DNA of 38,924 bases. Origin: Chloroflexota bacterium (GTDB taxonomy: Bacteria; Chloroflexota; Limnocylindria; P2-11E). A model generated the notes under the pieces. That model had not been told where the DNA came from and did not search any database. It saw nothing but the letters and a program-made list of their open reading frames with translations. The translations under genes and the position numbers were made by a program. Below are positions 8,007-18,866 of the stretch, in pieces. Where the stretch lies: the NCBI GenBank assembly GCA_016875795.1, contig VGOU01000003.1:1-38924 (forward strand). Direction: 5' to 3'. The number at the start of each line of letters is the position of its first letter. Positions within the stretch are counted from its first letter, which is position 1.

Positions 8007-8018
8007 TGGCACGTGCCA
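8007..8018. promoter_or_regulatory. CACGTG-centred palindrome before parA, parS-like candidate or operator
   Basis: TGGCACGTGCCA is a perfect 12-base palindrome 22 bases before parA. It shares the central CACGTG with the known parS core (TTTCACGTGAAA) but differs in the flanks. It could be a lineage-specific parS nucleation site or an autoregulatory operator. Only one copy was noticed in the window. Confidence 0.4.
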
Positions 8019-8040
8019 CAAACGTCGGCAGAGGCCCCTC

Positions 8041-8819
8041 ATGACGCCCACGATCGCGGTCACCAACCAGAAGGGCGGCACCGCGAAGACCACCACGGCG
8101 GTGAGCCTCGGATCGGCCCTGGCAGGGCGCGGAGCCCGCGTCCTCCTCGTCGACGCCGACCCTCAGGCGAACGCGACGAGCGCGCTCGGGTTCGCCAAGG
8201 ACCGATCCACCGACCTGCACGCCGTCCTGCTCCAGGACGTCCCGGCCGAGCGGGCGATCGTCCCCACCGCGGTGGAGCGACTCGCCCTCCTCCCTTCGTC
8301 GCTCGACATGGCAGCCGCAGAGGTGGAGCTCGTCCCCGTCCTAGCTCGAGAATTCAGATTGCGCGTATCTTTATCACGGCTATCCGGCTATGACGCCATC
8401 CTCATCGACTGCCCGCCGTCGCTCGGCCTGCTCACCATCAACGCCCTCGCCGCGGCGACGCACGCCGTCGTCCCGGTGCAGTGCGAATACCTCGCGCTCG
8501 AAGGGCTCGCGCAGCTGGTGAACACGATCGAGGCCGTCCGCGCGCGCCTCAACCCGCAGCTCGCGATCCTCGCGATCCTCCTCACGATGGAGGACAGGCG
8601 GAATCGCCTCTCGCTGCAGGTGGCGGACGAGGTGACGCGGCACTTCCCGGACCTCGTCGCGCGCACGCGCATCCCGCGCTCGGTCCGACTCGCGGAGGCG
8701 CCGAGCCACGGCAAGCCTATCGACGTGTACGACCCGACGTCGCGCGCGACCAGGGCGTACGCCGAGTTCGCCGCCGAGGTGCAGGCACGCCTCGTGACAG
8801 CGGCGGCGGCGGTGGCCTC

Positions 8820-8823
<4 letters not shown>
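8041..8823 (+). CDS. parA: ParA/Soj chromosome-partitioning ATPase
   Basis: A 260-residue deviant Walker A ATPase that drives origin segregation with ParB. The P-loop is KGGTAKTT (residues 11-18). Both signature lysines are kept, but the usual KGGVGKTT has Thr-Ala in the middle. Switch I is DADPQANATSALG, Walker B is ILIDCPPSLGLLTINAL, and the C-terminus has RIPRSVRLAEAPSHGKPIDVYDP, all standard for chromosomal ParA. The ATG at 8041 gives the usual family N-terminus (TIAVTNQKGG). Codons around 8341-8395 are unusually AT-rich compared with the rest of the gene. parB overlaps by GTGA. Confidence 0.97.
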
Positions 8824-11773
<2,950 letters not shown>

Positions 11774-11858
11774 TGCCCGATCTCGATCGGGGCAGAGCCC
11801 CTCGCCCGACCCGCGTGCTCGGCCGCGTCCGCGCTCGGTCTGCGCGCGCGGGGGACGG

Positions 11859-12389
11859 TTGAGCGTGGCGAGGCTTTCGCAGCTCGGCGTCGACTTCGAC
11901 CACTGGTGCTTCGCCTGCGGGCGGCGCAACCCCGCGGGCATGCATCTCGACTTCGACGTCGCGCGCCACAGCGCCGAGACGACCTACGTCGGACAGCAGC
12001 GGCACCAGGGGTACGAGGGAACGCTGCACGGTGGGGTCGTCGCCGCGCTGCTCGATGAGACGATGGGCTGGGCGATCTTCCACCAGGGCATCTGGGGTGT
12101 GACCGCGAAGCTCGACGTCACCTACCGGCGGCCCGTCCCGGTGGGGGAGGAGCTGCGCGTGCGCGCCGAGGTCGTGCGCGACCGCGGGCGCGCCATCGAG
12201 CTGCACGGGACGGTCGCGCGCGCCTCCGACGGTGAGGTGCTCGCCGAGGCCGCCGGCCTGTTCCTGCGCATGCCCGACGAGCGCCGCGCGGAGCTCGAGC
12301 GGCGCTACTCGGCGGCGAAGGACGCGTTCGAGCGGGTGCGCGAGGCGGTCGCGGCCCAGGAAGCGGGAATGGAGCATGGCCGGACATGA
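11859..12389 (+). CDS. PaaI-type hotdog-fold thioesterase
   Basis: A 176-residue protein with a hotdog fold. The N-terminus has a paired-Cys stretch ([16 protein letters not shown]), common in a hotdog subfamily. The core has [17 protein letters not shown], the PaaI-like active-site helix with an acidic residue after HGG, then [16 protein letters not shown]. It probably hydrolyses an acyl-CoA of unknown identity. The C-terminal 30 residues are a charged helix. The TTG at 11859 is the first start; GTG at 11865 is an alternative. The stop overlaps the gyrA start as ATGA, so it is coupled to gyrA. A link to topoisomerase function is not obvious. Confidence 0.88.
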   Translation: MSVARLSQLGVDFDHWCFACGRRNPAGMHLDFDVARHSAETTYVGQQRHQGYEGTLHGGVVAALLDETMGWAIFHQGIWGVTAKLDVTYRRPVPVGEELRVRAEVVRDRGRAIELHGTVARASDGEVLAEAAGLFLRMPDERRAELERRYSAAKDAFERVREAVAAQEAGMEHGRT

Positions 12390-15367
12390 TCGACCGCGGC
12401 GGGAACGAGCGCATCATCGGCGTCGATCTCCAGGTGGAGATGCGGCAGGCCTATCTCGACTACTCGATGAGCGTCATCGTCGCGCGCGCCCTCCCCGACG
12501 TGCGCGACGGGCTCAAGCCGGTGCAGCGCCGGATCCTCTACGCGATGAGCCAGCTCGGCCTGCGCCCGGACCGTCCGTTCCTCAAGTCCGCGAAGGTCGT
12601 GGGCGAGACGATGGGGAACTACCACCCCCACGGCGAGGCGCCCATCTACGACGCGCTCGTGCGCATGGCCCAGGACTTCTCGGTGCGCTATCCGCTCGTC
12701 ACCGGCCAGGGGAACTTCGGCTGCTTCGCCGGCGACACCAGGGTCGAGCTCACGAACGGGGACCAGAAGACCTTCCTCGAGCTCATCGACATGGTCCGCC
12801 ACGGCCTGCGCGGCGACATCTTCACCATCGACCAGCACCGCAACGTCCGCCTGAAGCCGGTGCGCGCGCCGCGCCTGGTGCGCCGGAGCGACCCCGTGGT
12901 GAAGGTCACCCTCTCGAACGCCAACGCGGTGACGTGCACCCTCGACCACCGCTTCATGCTGCGCGACGGCACCTACCGCGAGGCCCAGGCGCTGCGGCCG
13001 AAGGACCAGCTCATGCCCTTCGCGCGGACGGCGATCCCCGAGCGCCTCCACCGCACCGGGGCCTTCCCCGTGCCGGCGAGCCTGCAGGTCCGCGTCGAGA
13101 AGGTCGAGCCCGCCGGCAAGGCCGACGTCTACGACCTCACCGTCGACATCACGCAGAACTTCGCGCTCTCGGCCGGCGTCTTCGTGCACAACTCCATCGA
13201 CGACGACCCGCCGGCGGCCCAGCGCTACACCGAATGCCGCCTCGCCCCGATCGCGCTGGAGCTGCTCGCGGACCTCGAGAAGGAGACCGTCGACTGGCGC
13301 CCGAACTACGACGGGCGGGAGCGCGAGCCGGCCTACCTACCGGCGCGCCTGCCGAACCTCATCGTCAACGGGTCGTCGGGCATCGCCGTGGGCATGGCCA
13401 CGAACATCCCCTCGCACAACCTGCGCGAGGTCGTCGAGGCGACGAAGCGCCTGATCGACGACCCCGAGCTCACCATCGACGACCTCGCCGAGACCATCCT
13501 CGGGCCCGACTTCCCGGGCGGCGGGACGGTGTACCGCTTCGAGGAGCAGCGCAACGTCGAGACCGGCAAGGCCGAGAAGGTCGACGCCATCCGCCGCGCC
13601 TACGCGACCGGCCGCGGGCGGGTGCTCATGCGCGCGAAGGCGCACCTCGAGGAGGTCCGCGGGAACCGCACGGCGGTCATCGTCACCGAGCTGCCGTACG
13701 CGGTGAACAAGGCCGCGCTCATCGAGAAGATCGCCGAGCTCGTCCAGGCGAAGAAGCTCGCGGGGATCTCCGACCTGCGCGACGAGAGCGACCGCGAGGG
13801 CATGCGCATCCACATCGAGGTGAAGCGGGACGACGACCCGCAGCGCGTCCTGAACGCGCTCTACAAGCACACGGCCATGCAGTCGGCGTTCAACTTCAAC
13901 ATGCTCGCGATCGTCGACGGCCAGCCGCGCACGCTGTCGCTGAAGGACGTCCTCCAGCACCACGTCGACCACCGGCGCGACGTCATCAAGCGGCGCACCG
14001 AGTTCGACCTCGCGCGCGCGAAGGAGCGCGCGCACATCCTCGAGGGCTTCAAGATCGCGCTCGACGCCATCGACGAGGTCATCAAGACGATCCGCGCGAG
14101 CAAGACGCCCGAGACCGCGCTCGAGGGCCTGCAGCGCAAGTTCAAGCTCTCCGAGGCCCAGGCGCGCGCGATCCTCGAGATGCAGCTGCGCCGCCTCACC
14201 GGCCTCGAGCGCTCCAAGATCGAGGAGGAGTACGAGGCGACGATCAAGCTCATCGCCGAGCTCGAGTCGATCCTGGCCTCGCCGCGCAGGGTCCTCGGGC
14301 TCATCAAGAAGGACCTCGACGAGCTCGCCGAGAGGTTCGGCGACGAGCGGCGCACGAAGGTCGTCGACGACACGGTCCGCGAGCTGTCGGACGAGGACCT
14401 CGTCGCCGACGAGGACGTCGTCATCACCGTCTCGAGCCGCAACTACGTGAAGCGGATCCCGCTCTCGACGTACCGCGCGCAGCACCGCGGTGGCCGCGGC
14501 GTCATCGGCATGCAGACGCGCGACGAGGACGACGTCGAGCACCTCCTCGTCGCGAGCACCCACGACCGCATGCTCGTGTTCACCGACCGCGGACGCGTGT
14601 TCGCGCTGAAGGCCCACGAGCTGCCGGACGCGAGCCGCACGGCGAAGGGCACGCCGATCCAGAACATCCTCGAGGCGATGCAGCCGGGCGAACGCGTCTC
14701 CGCGCTCGTCGCGCTGCGCGAGCCCAGCGGCGCCGAGCACCTCGTCATGGCGACGCGCAGGGGCTTCGTGAAGAAGACGCCGCTCGCCGAATACGCGAAC
14801 ATGCGGCGCGCCGGGCTCATCGCCATCGCGCTGCGCAAGGGCGACGAGCTCGCGTGGGTCGCGCCGTGCACCGACAGGGACGCCATCCTCCTCGCGACGA
14901 AGAAGGGCAAGGGCATCACCTTCAAGGCCACCGACGCGCGGCCGATGGGCCGTCCGACGCAGGGCGTCACGGGGATCCGCCTGCGCAAGGGCGACGAGGT
15001 CATCGGCATGGGCATCGTCCGCCCGCGTACGCAGGCCCTCTCGGTCACCGAGCGCGGATTCGGCAAGCGCACCGACGTCGAGGAGTTCCCGGTGCAGGGC
15101 CGCGGCGGCCAGGGCGTCATCCTCGCGGCGATCAGCGAGAAGACCGGCGACGTGGCCGCGGCGGAGATGGTCGACGAGGCGACCCAGGAGATCCTGCTCA
15201 TCACCACCACGGGCGTCGTCATCCGCACCCCCCTCGACCAGATCCGACCGCTCTCGCGCGCGACGCAGGGCGTGAAGGTGATGGCTACGGGTGATGCGTC
15301 GATCGCGTCCATCGCCACCTTCGGCGGCACCCGCGCCTCGCAGACGGAGCTGAAGCTCAAGGGCTAG
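12386..15367 (+). CDS. gyrA: DNA gyrase subunit A precursor containing a mini-intein
   Basis: The precursor is 993 residues; removing the 157-residue intein leaves 836, normal for GyrA. Joining the exteins restores [22 protein letters not shown]. The catalytic Tyr is residue 281 of the precursor (124 after splicing). The quinolone pocket reads [10 protein letters not shown], with Ala85 where Escherichia coli has Ser83. The C-terminal domain carries the GyrA box QHRGGRG, which marks a supercoiling gyrase rather than topoisomerase IV. Later blades include TRRGFVKKT and TKKGKGITF. The start overlaps the hotdog gene by ATGA. Gyrase activity requires the intein to splice, because it interrupts the peptide just before the active-site Tyr. 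Confidence 0.97.
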   Translation: MIDRGGNERIIGVDLQVEMRQAYLDYSMSVIVARALPDVRDGLKPVQRRILYAMSQLGLRPDRPFLKSAKVVGETMGNYHPHGEAPIYDALVRMAQDFSVRYPLVTGQGNFGCFAGDTRVELTNGDQKTFLELIDMVRHGLRGDIFTIDQHRNVRLKPVRAPRLVRRSDPVVKVTLSNANAVTCTLDHRFMLRDGTYREAQALRPKDQLMPFARTAIPERLHRTGAFPVPASLQVRVEKVEPAGKADVYDLTVDITQNFALSAGVFVHNSIDDDPPAAQRYTECRLAPIALELLADLEKETVDWRPNYDGREREPAYLPARLPNLIVNGSSGIAVGMATNIPSHNLREVVEATKRLIDDPELTIDDLAETILGPDFPGGGTVYRFEEQRNVETGKAEKVDAIRRAYATGRGRVLMRAKAHLEEVRGNRTAVIVTELPYAVNKAALIEKIAELVQAKKLAGISDLRDESDREGMRIHIEVKRDDDPQRVLNALYKHTAMQSAFNFNMLAIVDGQPRTLSLKDVLQHHVDHRRDVIKRRTEFDLARAKERAHILEGFKIALDAIDEVIKTIRASKTPETALEGLQRKFKLSEAQARAILEMQLRRLTGLERSKIEEEYEATIKLIAELESILASPRRVLGLIKKDLDELAERFGDERRTKVVDDTVRELSDEDLVADEDVVITVSSRNYVKRIPLSTYRAQHRGGRGVIGMQTRDEDDVEHLLVASTHDRMLVFTDRGRVFALKAHELPDASRTAKGTPIQNILEAMQPGERVSALVALREPSGAEHLVMATRRGFVKKTPLAEYANMRRAGLIAIALRKGDELAWVAPCTDRDAILLATKKGKGITFKATDARPMGRPTQGVTGIRLRKGDEVIGMGIVRPRTQALSVTERGFGKRTDVEEFPVQGRGGQGVILAAISEKTGDVAAAEMVDEATQEILLITTTGVVIRTPLDQIRPLSRATQGVKVMATGDASIASIATFGGTRASQTELKLKG
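12722..13192 (+). other. In-frame mini-intein within GyrA
   Basis: Intein residues 1-157 run from Cys1 ([10 protein letters not shown], block A) to the final His156-Asn157 (VFVHN, block G). The next residue is Ser (+1). Block B is TLDHRFML, with the Thr-x-x-His pair at Thr73 and His76. Block F is [14 protein letters not shown] (136-149). All residues of class 1 splicing are present: Cys1, block B Thr/His, penultimate His, terminal Asn and Ser+1. No LAGLIDADG or other endonuclease domain is present, so it cannot home by itself. It sits between Gly and Ser of GNFG-SID, 11 residues before the catalytic Tyr. The mycobacterial GyrA intein is at a different place, directly after that Tyr. Confidence 0.95.
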
Positions 15368-15449
15368 GGCGTCCGCCAGGCGTACACCCGCTGGGCCGTC
15401 GCGCGCGGGTCCTAGTACCGCCGGACGCACCGCGAGGGCTCGCCCGGCG

Positions 15450-15479
15450 TTGTCCCCGGCGGGCCTGCGCTGGTACGGT
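15450..15479 (+). promoter_or_regulatory. Promoter for ftsE-ftsX
   Basis: TTGTCC (15450-15455) and TACGGT (15474-15479) are separated by 18 bases and lie 41 bases before the ftsE start. The rest of the 153-base gap after gyrA shows no gene. Confidence 0.5.
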
Positions 15480-15520
15480 GCCCCGCACCGGAAGGGCGCC
15501 GGCTCCAGGAGAAGGGTGCG

Positions 15521-16201
15521 TTGATCACGCTCGAGGACGTCAGCAAGCGCTACCCCAACGGCACGTACGCGCTGCGCGACATCGACCTGCACATCGGTGC
15601 GGGTGATTTCGTGTTCATCGTCGGCTCCTCGGGCGCCGGCAAGTCCACCCTCAACCGCCTCCTCATCCGCGAGGAGCTGCCCACGAGCGGCCGGGTGGTC
15701 GTCGACGCCCAGGACGTCGCGCGGCTGCCGCGCTCGCGGGTCTCGCTCCTCCGCCGCAAGGTCGGCGTGGTCTTCCAGGACTTCAAGCTCCTTCCCACCA
15801 AGACCGTCCACGAGAACGTCGCGTTCGCGCTCATCGTCACCGGCCACGACGGCCGCGCGGTGCGCGAGCAGACCGAGCGCGCGCTCGCGCTCGTCGGCCT
15901 GCTGCCGCGCCGCCACCACTTCCCGCGCGAGCTCTCGGGCGGCGAGCAGCAGCGCACGGCCATCGCGCGAGCTCTGGCGATGCGCCCCAAGGTGCTCGTC
16001 GCCGACGAGCCGACCGGGAACCTCGATCCGGTCACGACCTGGGAGATCATCAAGCTGCTCGTGCGCGTGAACGAGCTCGGTACGACCGTGCTCGTCGCGA
16101 CGCACAACGCCGAGATCGTGAACGCCCTCCGCCGGCGGGTCGTGCACCTCGACCACGGCCGCGTCATCCGCGACGAGCGCGAAGGGCTCTACGCCGCGTG
16201 A
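15521..16201 (+). CDS. ftsE: FtsE, cell-division ABC ATPase
   Basis: A 226-residue ABC ATPase that energises FtsX to activate wall hydrolases at the division site. Walker A is GSSGAGKST, the Q-loop is VFQDFKLLPTKTVHENVAFAL, the signature is LSGGEQQR, Walker B is VLVADEPTGNLD, and the switch His is in VATHN. The KTVHENVAFAL block after the Q-loop is typical of FtsE. The TTG start is preceded by CAGGAGAAGGG. The stop overlaps ftsX by GTGA. Gene order FtsE-FtsX-M23 peptidase supports the assignment. Confidence 0.97.
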   Translation: MITLEDVSKRYPNGTYALRDIDLHIGAGDFVFIVGSSGAGKSTLNRLLIREELPTSGRVVVDAQDVARLPRSRVSLLRRKVGVVFQDFKLLPTKTVHENVAFALIVTGHDGRAVREQTERALALVGLLPRRHHFPRELSGGEQQRTAIARALAMRPKVLVADEPTGNLDPVTTWEIIKLLVRVNELGTTVLVATHNAEIVNALRRRVVHLDHGRVIRDEREGLYAA

Positions 16202-17100
16202 CGCGCCTCGCCTACGTCCTCACCGCGGCGTGGCACGGCTTCTCGCGCAACCCGTTCATGAGCGCGGCGTCGACGTTCACCGTCGCGCTCATGCTCGTGC
16301 TCCTCGCGTTCTTCTTCGTCACCGACCGCGGGCTGCAGTCGGCGGTGGGCCTCCTCGAGCAGAAGGTCGAGCTCATCGTCTACCTGCGCGACGACGCGAA
16401 GGTCTCCGAGGTCCTGCAGCTGCGCGCGCGGATCGCGAAGGACCCCGCGGTCTCGCGCGTCGACTACGTCTCGAAGGACGACGCGCTCAAGCGCTTCAAG
16501 GAGCTGAGCGCATCGCGCGCCGACATCGCGCCGGTCGAGGAGATCGGGGTGAACCCGCTGCCGGCGTCCCTCGAGGTCAAGCTCGCGCGCGCCCAGGAGA
16601 GCCGGCGCGTCGCCGAGGAGCTGCGCGCCGAGGCGGGCGGTCCGCTCATCGCGCGGCCCGACGACATCATCGACAACCCCCAGGTCGTCGAGCAGCTCCT
16701 CACCATCACGCGCGTGCTGTCGATCGGCGGCCTCGCCGTCCTCGGGATGATGCTGTTCGTCACGCTCTTCGTGATCGTGAACACGATCCGCATCGCGGTG
16801 CACGCGCGCCGCGACGAGATCGAGATCATGCAGCTCGTCGGCGCGACCGACCGGCTCATCTCGGCGCCCTTCGTGCTCGAGGGCATGCTCGTCGGCGTCG
16901 CGGGCGCGGCCATCGCGCTCGTCGTCATGGTGGCCGCCGCGGGACCGGTGACGAGCTCGCTCATCAAGTTCCTGGACATCCTCCCGGTCTCCCTCGGGGC
17001 GAACTTCATGGTCCAGCTGGCCGCGGGGGTGGCCGCGCTCGCCTTGTTCATGGGCGCGGGCGGGGCCTCGATCTCGATCCGGAGCCACCTCGCCAAGTGA
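16198..17100 (+). CDS. ftsX: FtsX, cell-division membrane protein
   Basis: A 300-residue protein with the FtsX layout: a cytoplasmic N-terminus and first helix (about residues 22-43), a large outside domain (about 45-170, starting VELIVYLRDDAKVSEV), then three more membrane helices. The last part contains ARRDEIEIMQLVGATDRLI, the conserved cytoplasmic coupling segment. It transmits ATP hydrolysis by FtsE to an extracytoplasmic hydrolase activator. The GTG start overlaps ftsE. The next gene encodes a coiled-coil M23 peptidase, the likely partner. Confidence 0.96.
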   Translation: MTRLAYVLTAAWHGFSRNPFMSAASTFTVALMLVLLAFFFVTDRGLQSAVGLLEQKVELIVYLRDDAKVSEVLQLRARIAKDPAVSRVDYVSKDDALKRFKELSASRADIAPVEEIGVNPLPASLEVKLARAQESRRVAEELRAEAGGPLIARPDDIIDNPQVVEQLLTITRVLSIGGLAVLGMMLFVTLFVIVNTIRIAVHARRDEIEIMQLVGATDRLISAPFVLEGMLVGVAGAAIALVVMVAAAGPVTSSLIKFLDILPVSLGANFMVQLAAGVAALALFMGAGGASISIRSHLAK

Positions 17101-17180
17101 CGCTCCTTCCCTCCGGTCGGCCCGCCCGCGCGGGGCAAGGCTTGACCGCGACCGACCTCGGGCGCGAACATGCGCTCGCG

Positions 17181-18509
17181 ATGGGAGCTCCCCGGTCCGC
17201 GCGCCGGGGAGGTGGGGTGCGCCGCTGGCGCGTGCTTCTGGCCGCGCTGGTCATCCTCGCGCTGCTCCCCGCGCAGTCCGTCCCCGTCTCGGCCGACCCC
17301 GAGGACGATGCGCGCCTGGCGCAGCTGGCCCGCGAGAAGCAGGAGCTCGAGCGCGCCATCCAGGTCTCGCGCGCGAACGCCGAGCGCTACCGGCAGGAGG
17401 CGAGCCGCTTCGCGGCGGCGGTGCAGTCGGCGAACTCGCGCATCGCGCAGCTCGCCGCCGAGCAGAACCAGGCGCAGAGCGAGGCCGACGCGCTGCGCAT
17501 CGACATCGCCATCGCCGAGGAGCAGCTCGCGCTCGTCGGCTTCCAGCTGGACGAGACGCAGTCGCTCATCGATTCGCTCACCGCGCAGACCAGCGAACAC
17601 GCCAAGCAGCTCGCGAAGCGCGAGGAGGTCTACGCGGTCCACCTGCGCACCACGTACGTGCAGTCGCGGGTGAGCCCGCTCGAGATGCTGCTGTCGTCGC
17701 GGTCGCTCACCGACTTCGTCGGCCGGGTGCAGGCGCTCATCCTCATCGACCGCCAGGACAAGCAGCTCGTCGGCGAGATGCGGGCGCTCAAGGCCGCGAC
17801 CACGGAGAAGCAGGGCACCGTCGCGCTGAAGCAGCTCGAGATCAAGGGGCTGCAGCAGCAGATCACGGAGCAGCGCGCCTCGCTGCAGAAGAAGAAGACC
17901 GACTTCGAGGAGATCGCGCGCGCGAAGGCCGCGGCCGCGAACGAGACCGACGAGCAGCGGCGCATCGCGGCGCAGAACCAGCGGGCCGCCGCGGGCGCGA
18001 CGCAGCGGGCGAACGCCGAGACGGCCGCGCTGAACCGGCGGCTCGAGCAGACCGAGGCCACGTACACCGCCCTCGCCGCGCAGCTCGCCGCGAGCTCGGG
18101 CCTCGCGGTCTTCACGGGCCGCATGGCGCTGTGGCCGGTCGCCGGCGCCGTCACGTCGAACTTCGGGTACCGCTGGGGCGGCTTCCACAACGGCATGGAC
18201 GTCGCGGCGCCGATGTACACGCCGGTGAAGGCCGGCGCCGCGGGCCAGGTCGTCACCGCGGGCAAGCCGTACCTCGCGTACGGCGACACCGCGACGGTGG
18301 TGATCATCGCGCACGGCTCGAACTTCTCCACGCTGTACGGGCACCTCGACGACCGCGTCCGCCCGCCGGTGGTCCGTGTCGGGCAGTTCGTCACCGCGGG
18401 CACGACGATCGGCTACATCGGCATGACCGGATGGACGAGCGGCCCGCACGTCCACTTCATGACGATCGTGAACGGGCGCGCGGTCGACCCGCGGCCCTAT
18501 CTGCCGTGA
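17181..18509 (+). CDS. EnvC-like coiled-coil M23 peptidase, likely FtsEX partner
   Basis: About 442 residues. A basic N-terminus (RRWR) and hydrophobic segment form a signal peptide, probably ending at VSA-DPEDD. Residues about 45-330 are a long Glu/Gln/Ala-rich coiled coil. The C-terminal LytM domain runs from WPVAGAVTSNFGYRWGGFHNG to the end. The zinc ligands of M23 peptidases are visible: His-x-x-x-Asp in FHNGMDVAAP and His-x-His in GPHVHF. Unlike Escherichia coli EnvC, which is catalytically dead, this domain looks active and may cut peptidoglycan itself under FtsEX control. ATG 17181 is chosen; GTG 17217, after GGGGAGGTG, is a good alternative. Confidence 0.92.
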   Translation: MGAPRSARRGGGVRRWRVLLAALVILALLPAQSVPVSADPEDDARLAQLAREKQELERAIQVSRANAERYRQEASRFAAAVQSANSRIAQLAAEQNQAQSEADALRIDIAIAEEQLALVGFQLDETQSLIDSLTAQTSEHAKQLAKREEVYAVHLRTTYVQSRVSPLEMLLSSRSLTDFVGRVQALILIDRQDKQLVGEMRALKAATTEKQGTVALKQLEIKGLQQQITEQRASLQKKKTDFEEIARAKAAAANETDEQRRIAAQNQRAAAGATQRANAETAALNRRLEQTEATYTALAAQLAASSGLAVFTGRMALWPVAGAVTSNFGYRWGGFHNGMDVAAPMYTPVKAGAAGQVVTAGKPYLAYGDTATVVIIAHGSNFSTLYGHLDDRVRPPVVRVGQFVTAGTTIGYIGMTGWTSGPHVHFMTIVNGRAVDPRPYLP

Positions 18510-18619
18510 CGCGCTCGACGACGCTGCTCGGGGTCCTCGTCGTCGCGCTGAGCGTGGTCTTCGCCGCGCTCGCCATCGCCGACGCGGCCACGGTCACGAG
18601 CGCGGCGGGCCCCTTCTAG
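18506..18619 (+). CDS. Small single-span membrane peptide, 37 residues
   Basis: The GTG start overlaps the stop of the M23 peptidase as GTGA, the same coupling used across this operon. The product has a short polar start (TRSTT), one hydrophobic helix of about 22 residues (LLGVLVVALSVVFAALAIA) and a small tail. No family is recognised. Coupling to the FtsEX operon suggests a small accessory membrane protein, but chance translation of GC-rich sequence is possible. Confidence 0.45.
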   Translation: MTRSTTLLGVLVVALSVVFAALAIADAATVTSAAGPF

Positions 18620-18650
18620 CCGCCCCGCCGAGACCGCAACGCCCGTGACG

Positions 18651-18679
18651 TTGACGCGCCCCCGGCCTGGTGCCAGCAT
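18651..18679 (+). promoter_or_regulatory. Promoter of the mini-gene before smpB
   Basis: TTGACG (18651-18656), a 17-base spacer and CAGCAT (18674-18679) form a plausible sigma-70-type promoter. Its start point would be about 5-10 bases before the strong Shine-Dalgarno. Confidence 0.5.
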
Positions 18680-18692
18680 GGCCGGCGTAGGA

Positions 18693-18764
18693 AAGGAGGT
18701 GATGTGAAGTGCCGGATGCCAGTGGGAAACCTACGACCCGCGGCGAAGCACTTCAGGACTCCTT
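18693..18764 (+). promoter_or_regulatory. Hairpin able to sequester the Shine-Dalgarno and start codon of the 26-codon ORF
   Basis: AAGGAG (18693-18698) is complementary to CTCCTT (18759-18764). TGAAGTGC (18705-18712), which includes the GTG start, is complementary to GCACTTCA (18748-18755). Together they give 14 pairs around an internal loop, hiding both the ribosome site and the start codon. A competing pairing of ATGTGA (18702-18707) with TCACAT (18766-18771) is also possible. This resembles an RNA thermometer, attenuator or riboswitch expression platform, or a structured small RNA. Confidence 0.55.
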
Positions 18765-18789
18765 GTCACATGAGGTGATCGCGCACTAG
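18709..18789 (+). CDS. 26-residue peptide with an exceptionally strong Shine-Dalgarno
   Basis: AAAGGAGGTGATG, nearly the full complement of the 16S rRNA 3' end, ends about nine bases before the GTG start. The product is hydrophilic (begins MPDASGKPTTRG, ends SHEVIAH) with no membrane segment. I do not recognise it. A second ATG at 18715 in another frame would give a 20-residue product but is badly spaced. The unit has its own promoter and terminator, so it is independent of smpB. It may be a regulatory peptide, or the RNA itself may be the product. Confidence 0.45.
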   Translation: MPDASGKPTTRGEALQDSLSHEVIAH

Positions 18790-18811
18790 CGGGTCGAGGC
18801 GACCCCGGCTG

Positions 18812-18846
18812 GGAGCGGCGGCAGAGATGCCGCCGCTCCTTCTTTT
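18812..18846 (+). terminator. Intrinsic terminator between the mini-gene and smpB
   Basis: GGAGCGGCGGCA (18812-18823), loop GAGA, TGCCGCCGCTCC (18828-18839), then TTCTTTT. The stem is a perfect 12 base pairs. A smaller hairpin, GGGTCG/CGACCC (18791-18805), precedes it. Confidence 0.93.
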
Positions 18847-18854
18847 GCGGGTCG

Positions 18855-18860
18855 TAACCT
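18855..18860 (+). promoter_or_regulatory. TAnnnT -10 box for a probably leaderless smpB transcript
   Basis: TAACCT stands six bases before the smpB GTG, only nine bases after the terminator T run. No Shine-Dalgarno fits in the remaining space, so transcription likely begins at the start codon. Confidence 0.5.
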
Positions 18861-18866
18861 GCGCCA

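Noticed and set aside
8349-8359. Adjacent XhoI and EcoRI sites in parA suggesting vector sequence
   Set aside because: The encoded peptide is continuous and normal for ParA on both sides, so a cloning junction is unlikely.
11774-11800. CCCGAT/ATCGGG inverted repeat after gyrB as a terminator
   Set aside because: The stem is only six pairs and there is no T run; the downstream hotdog and gyrA genes need read-through.
12232-15294. A 1020-codon plus-strand frame overlapping gyrA
   Set aside because: It is a shifted frame of gyrA, dominated by Arg/Pro/Ala, with no homology pattern.
13337-16156. A 939-codon open frame on the minus strand opposite gyrA and ftsE
   Set aside because: It is a GC-driven shadow: compositionally Arg/Asp/Leu-rich, with no domain, and lies opposite two certain genes.
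18709-18789. The mini-gene as the tmRNA tag or a piece of ssrA because smpB is adjacent
   Set aside because: It has no tRNA-like ends and no YALAA-type tag; the true ssrA is at 22903-23248.
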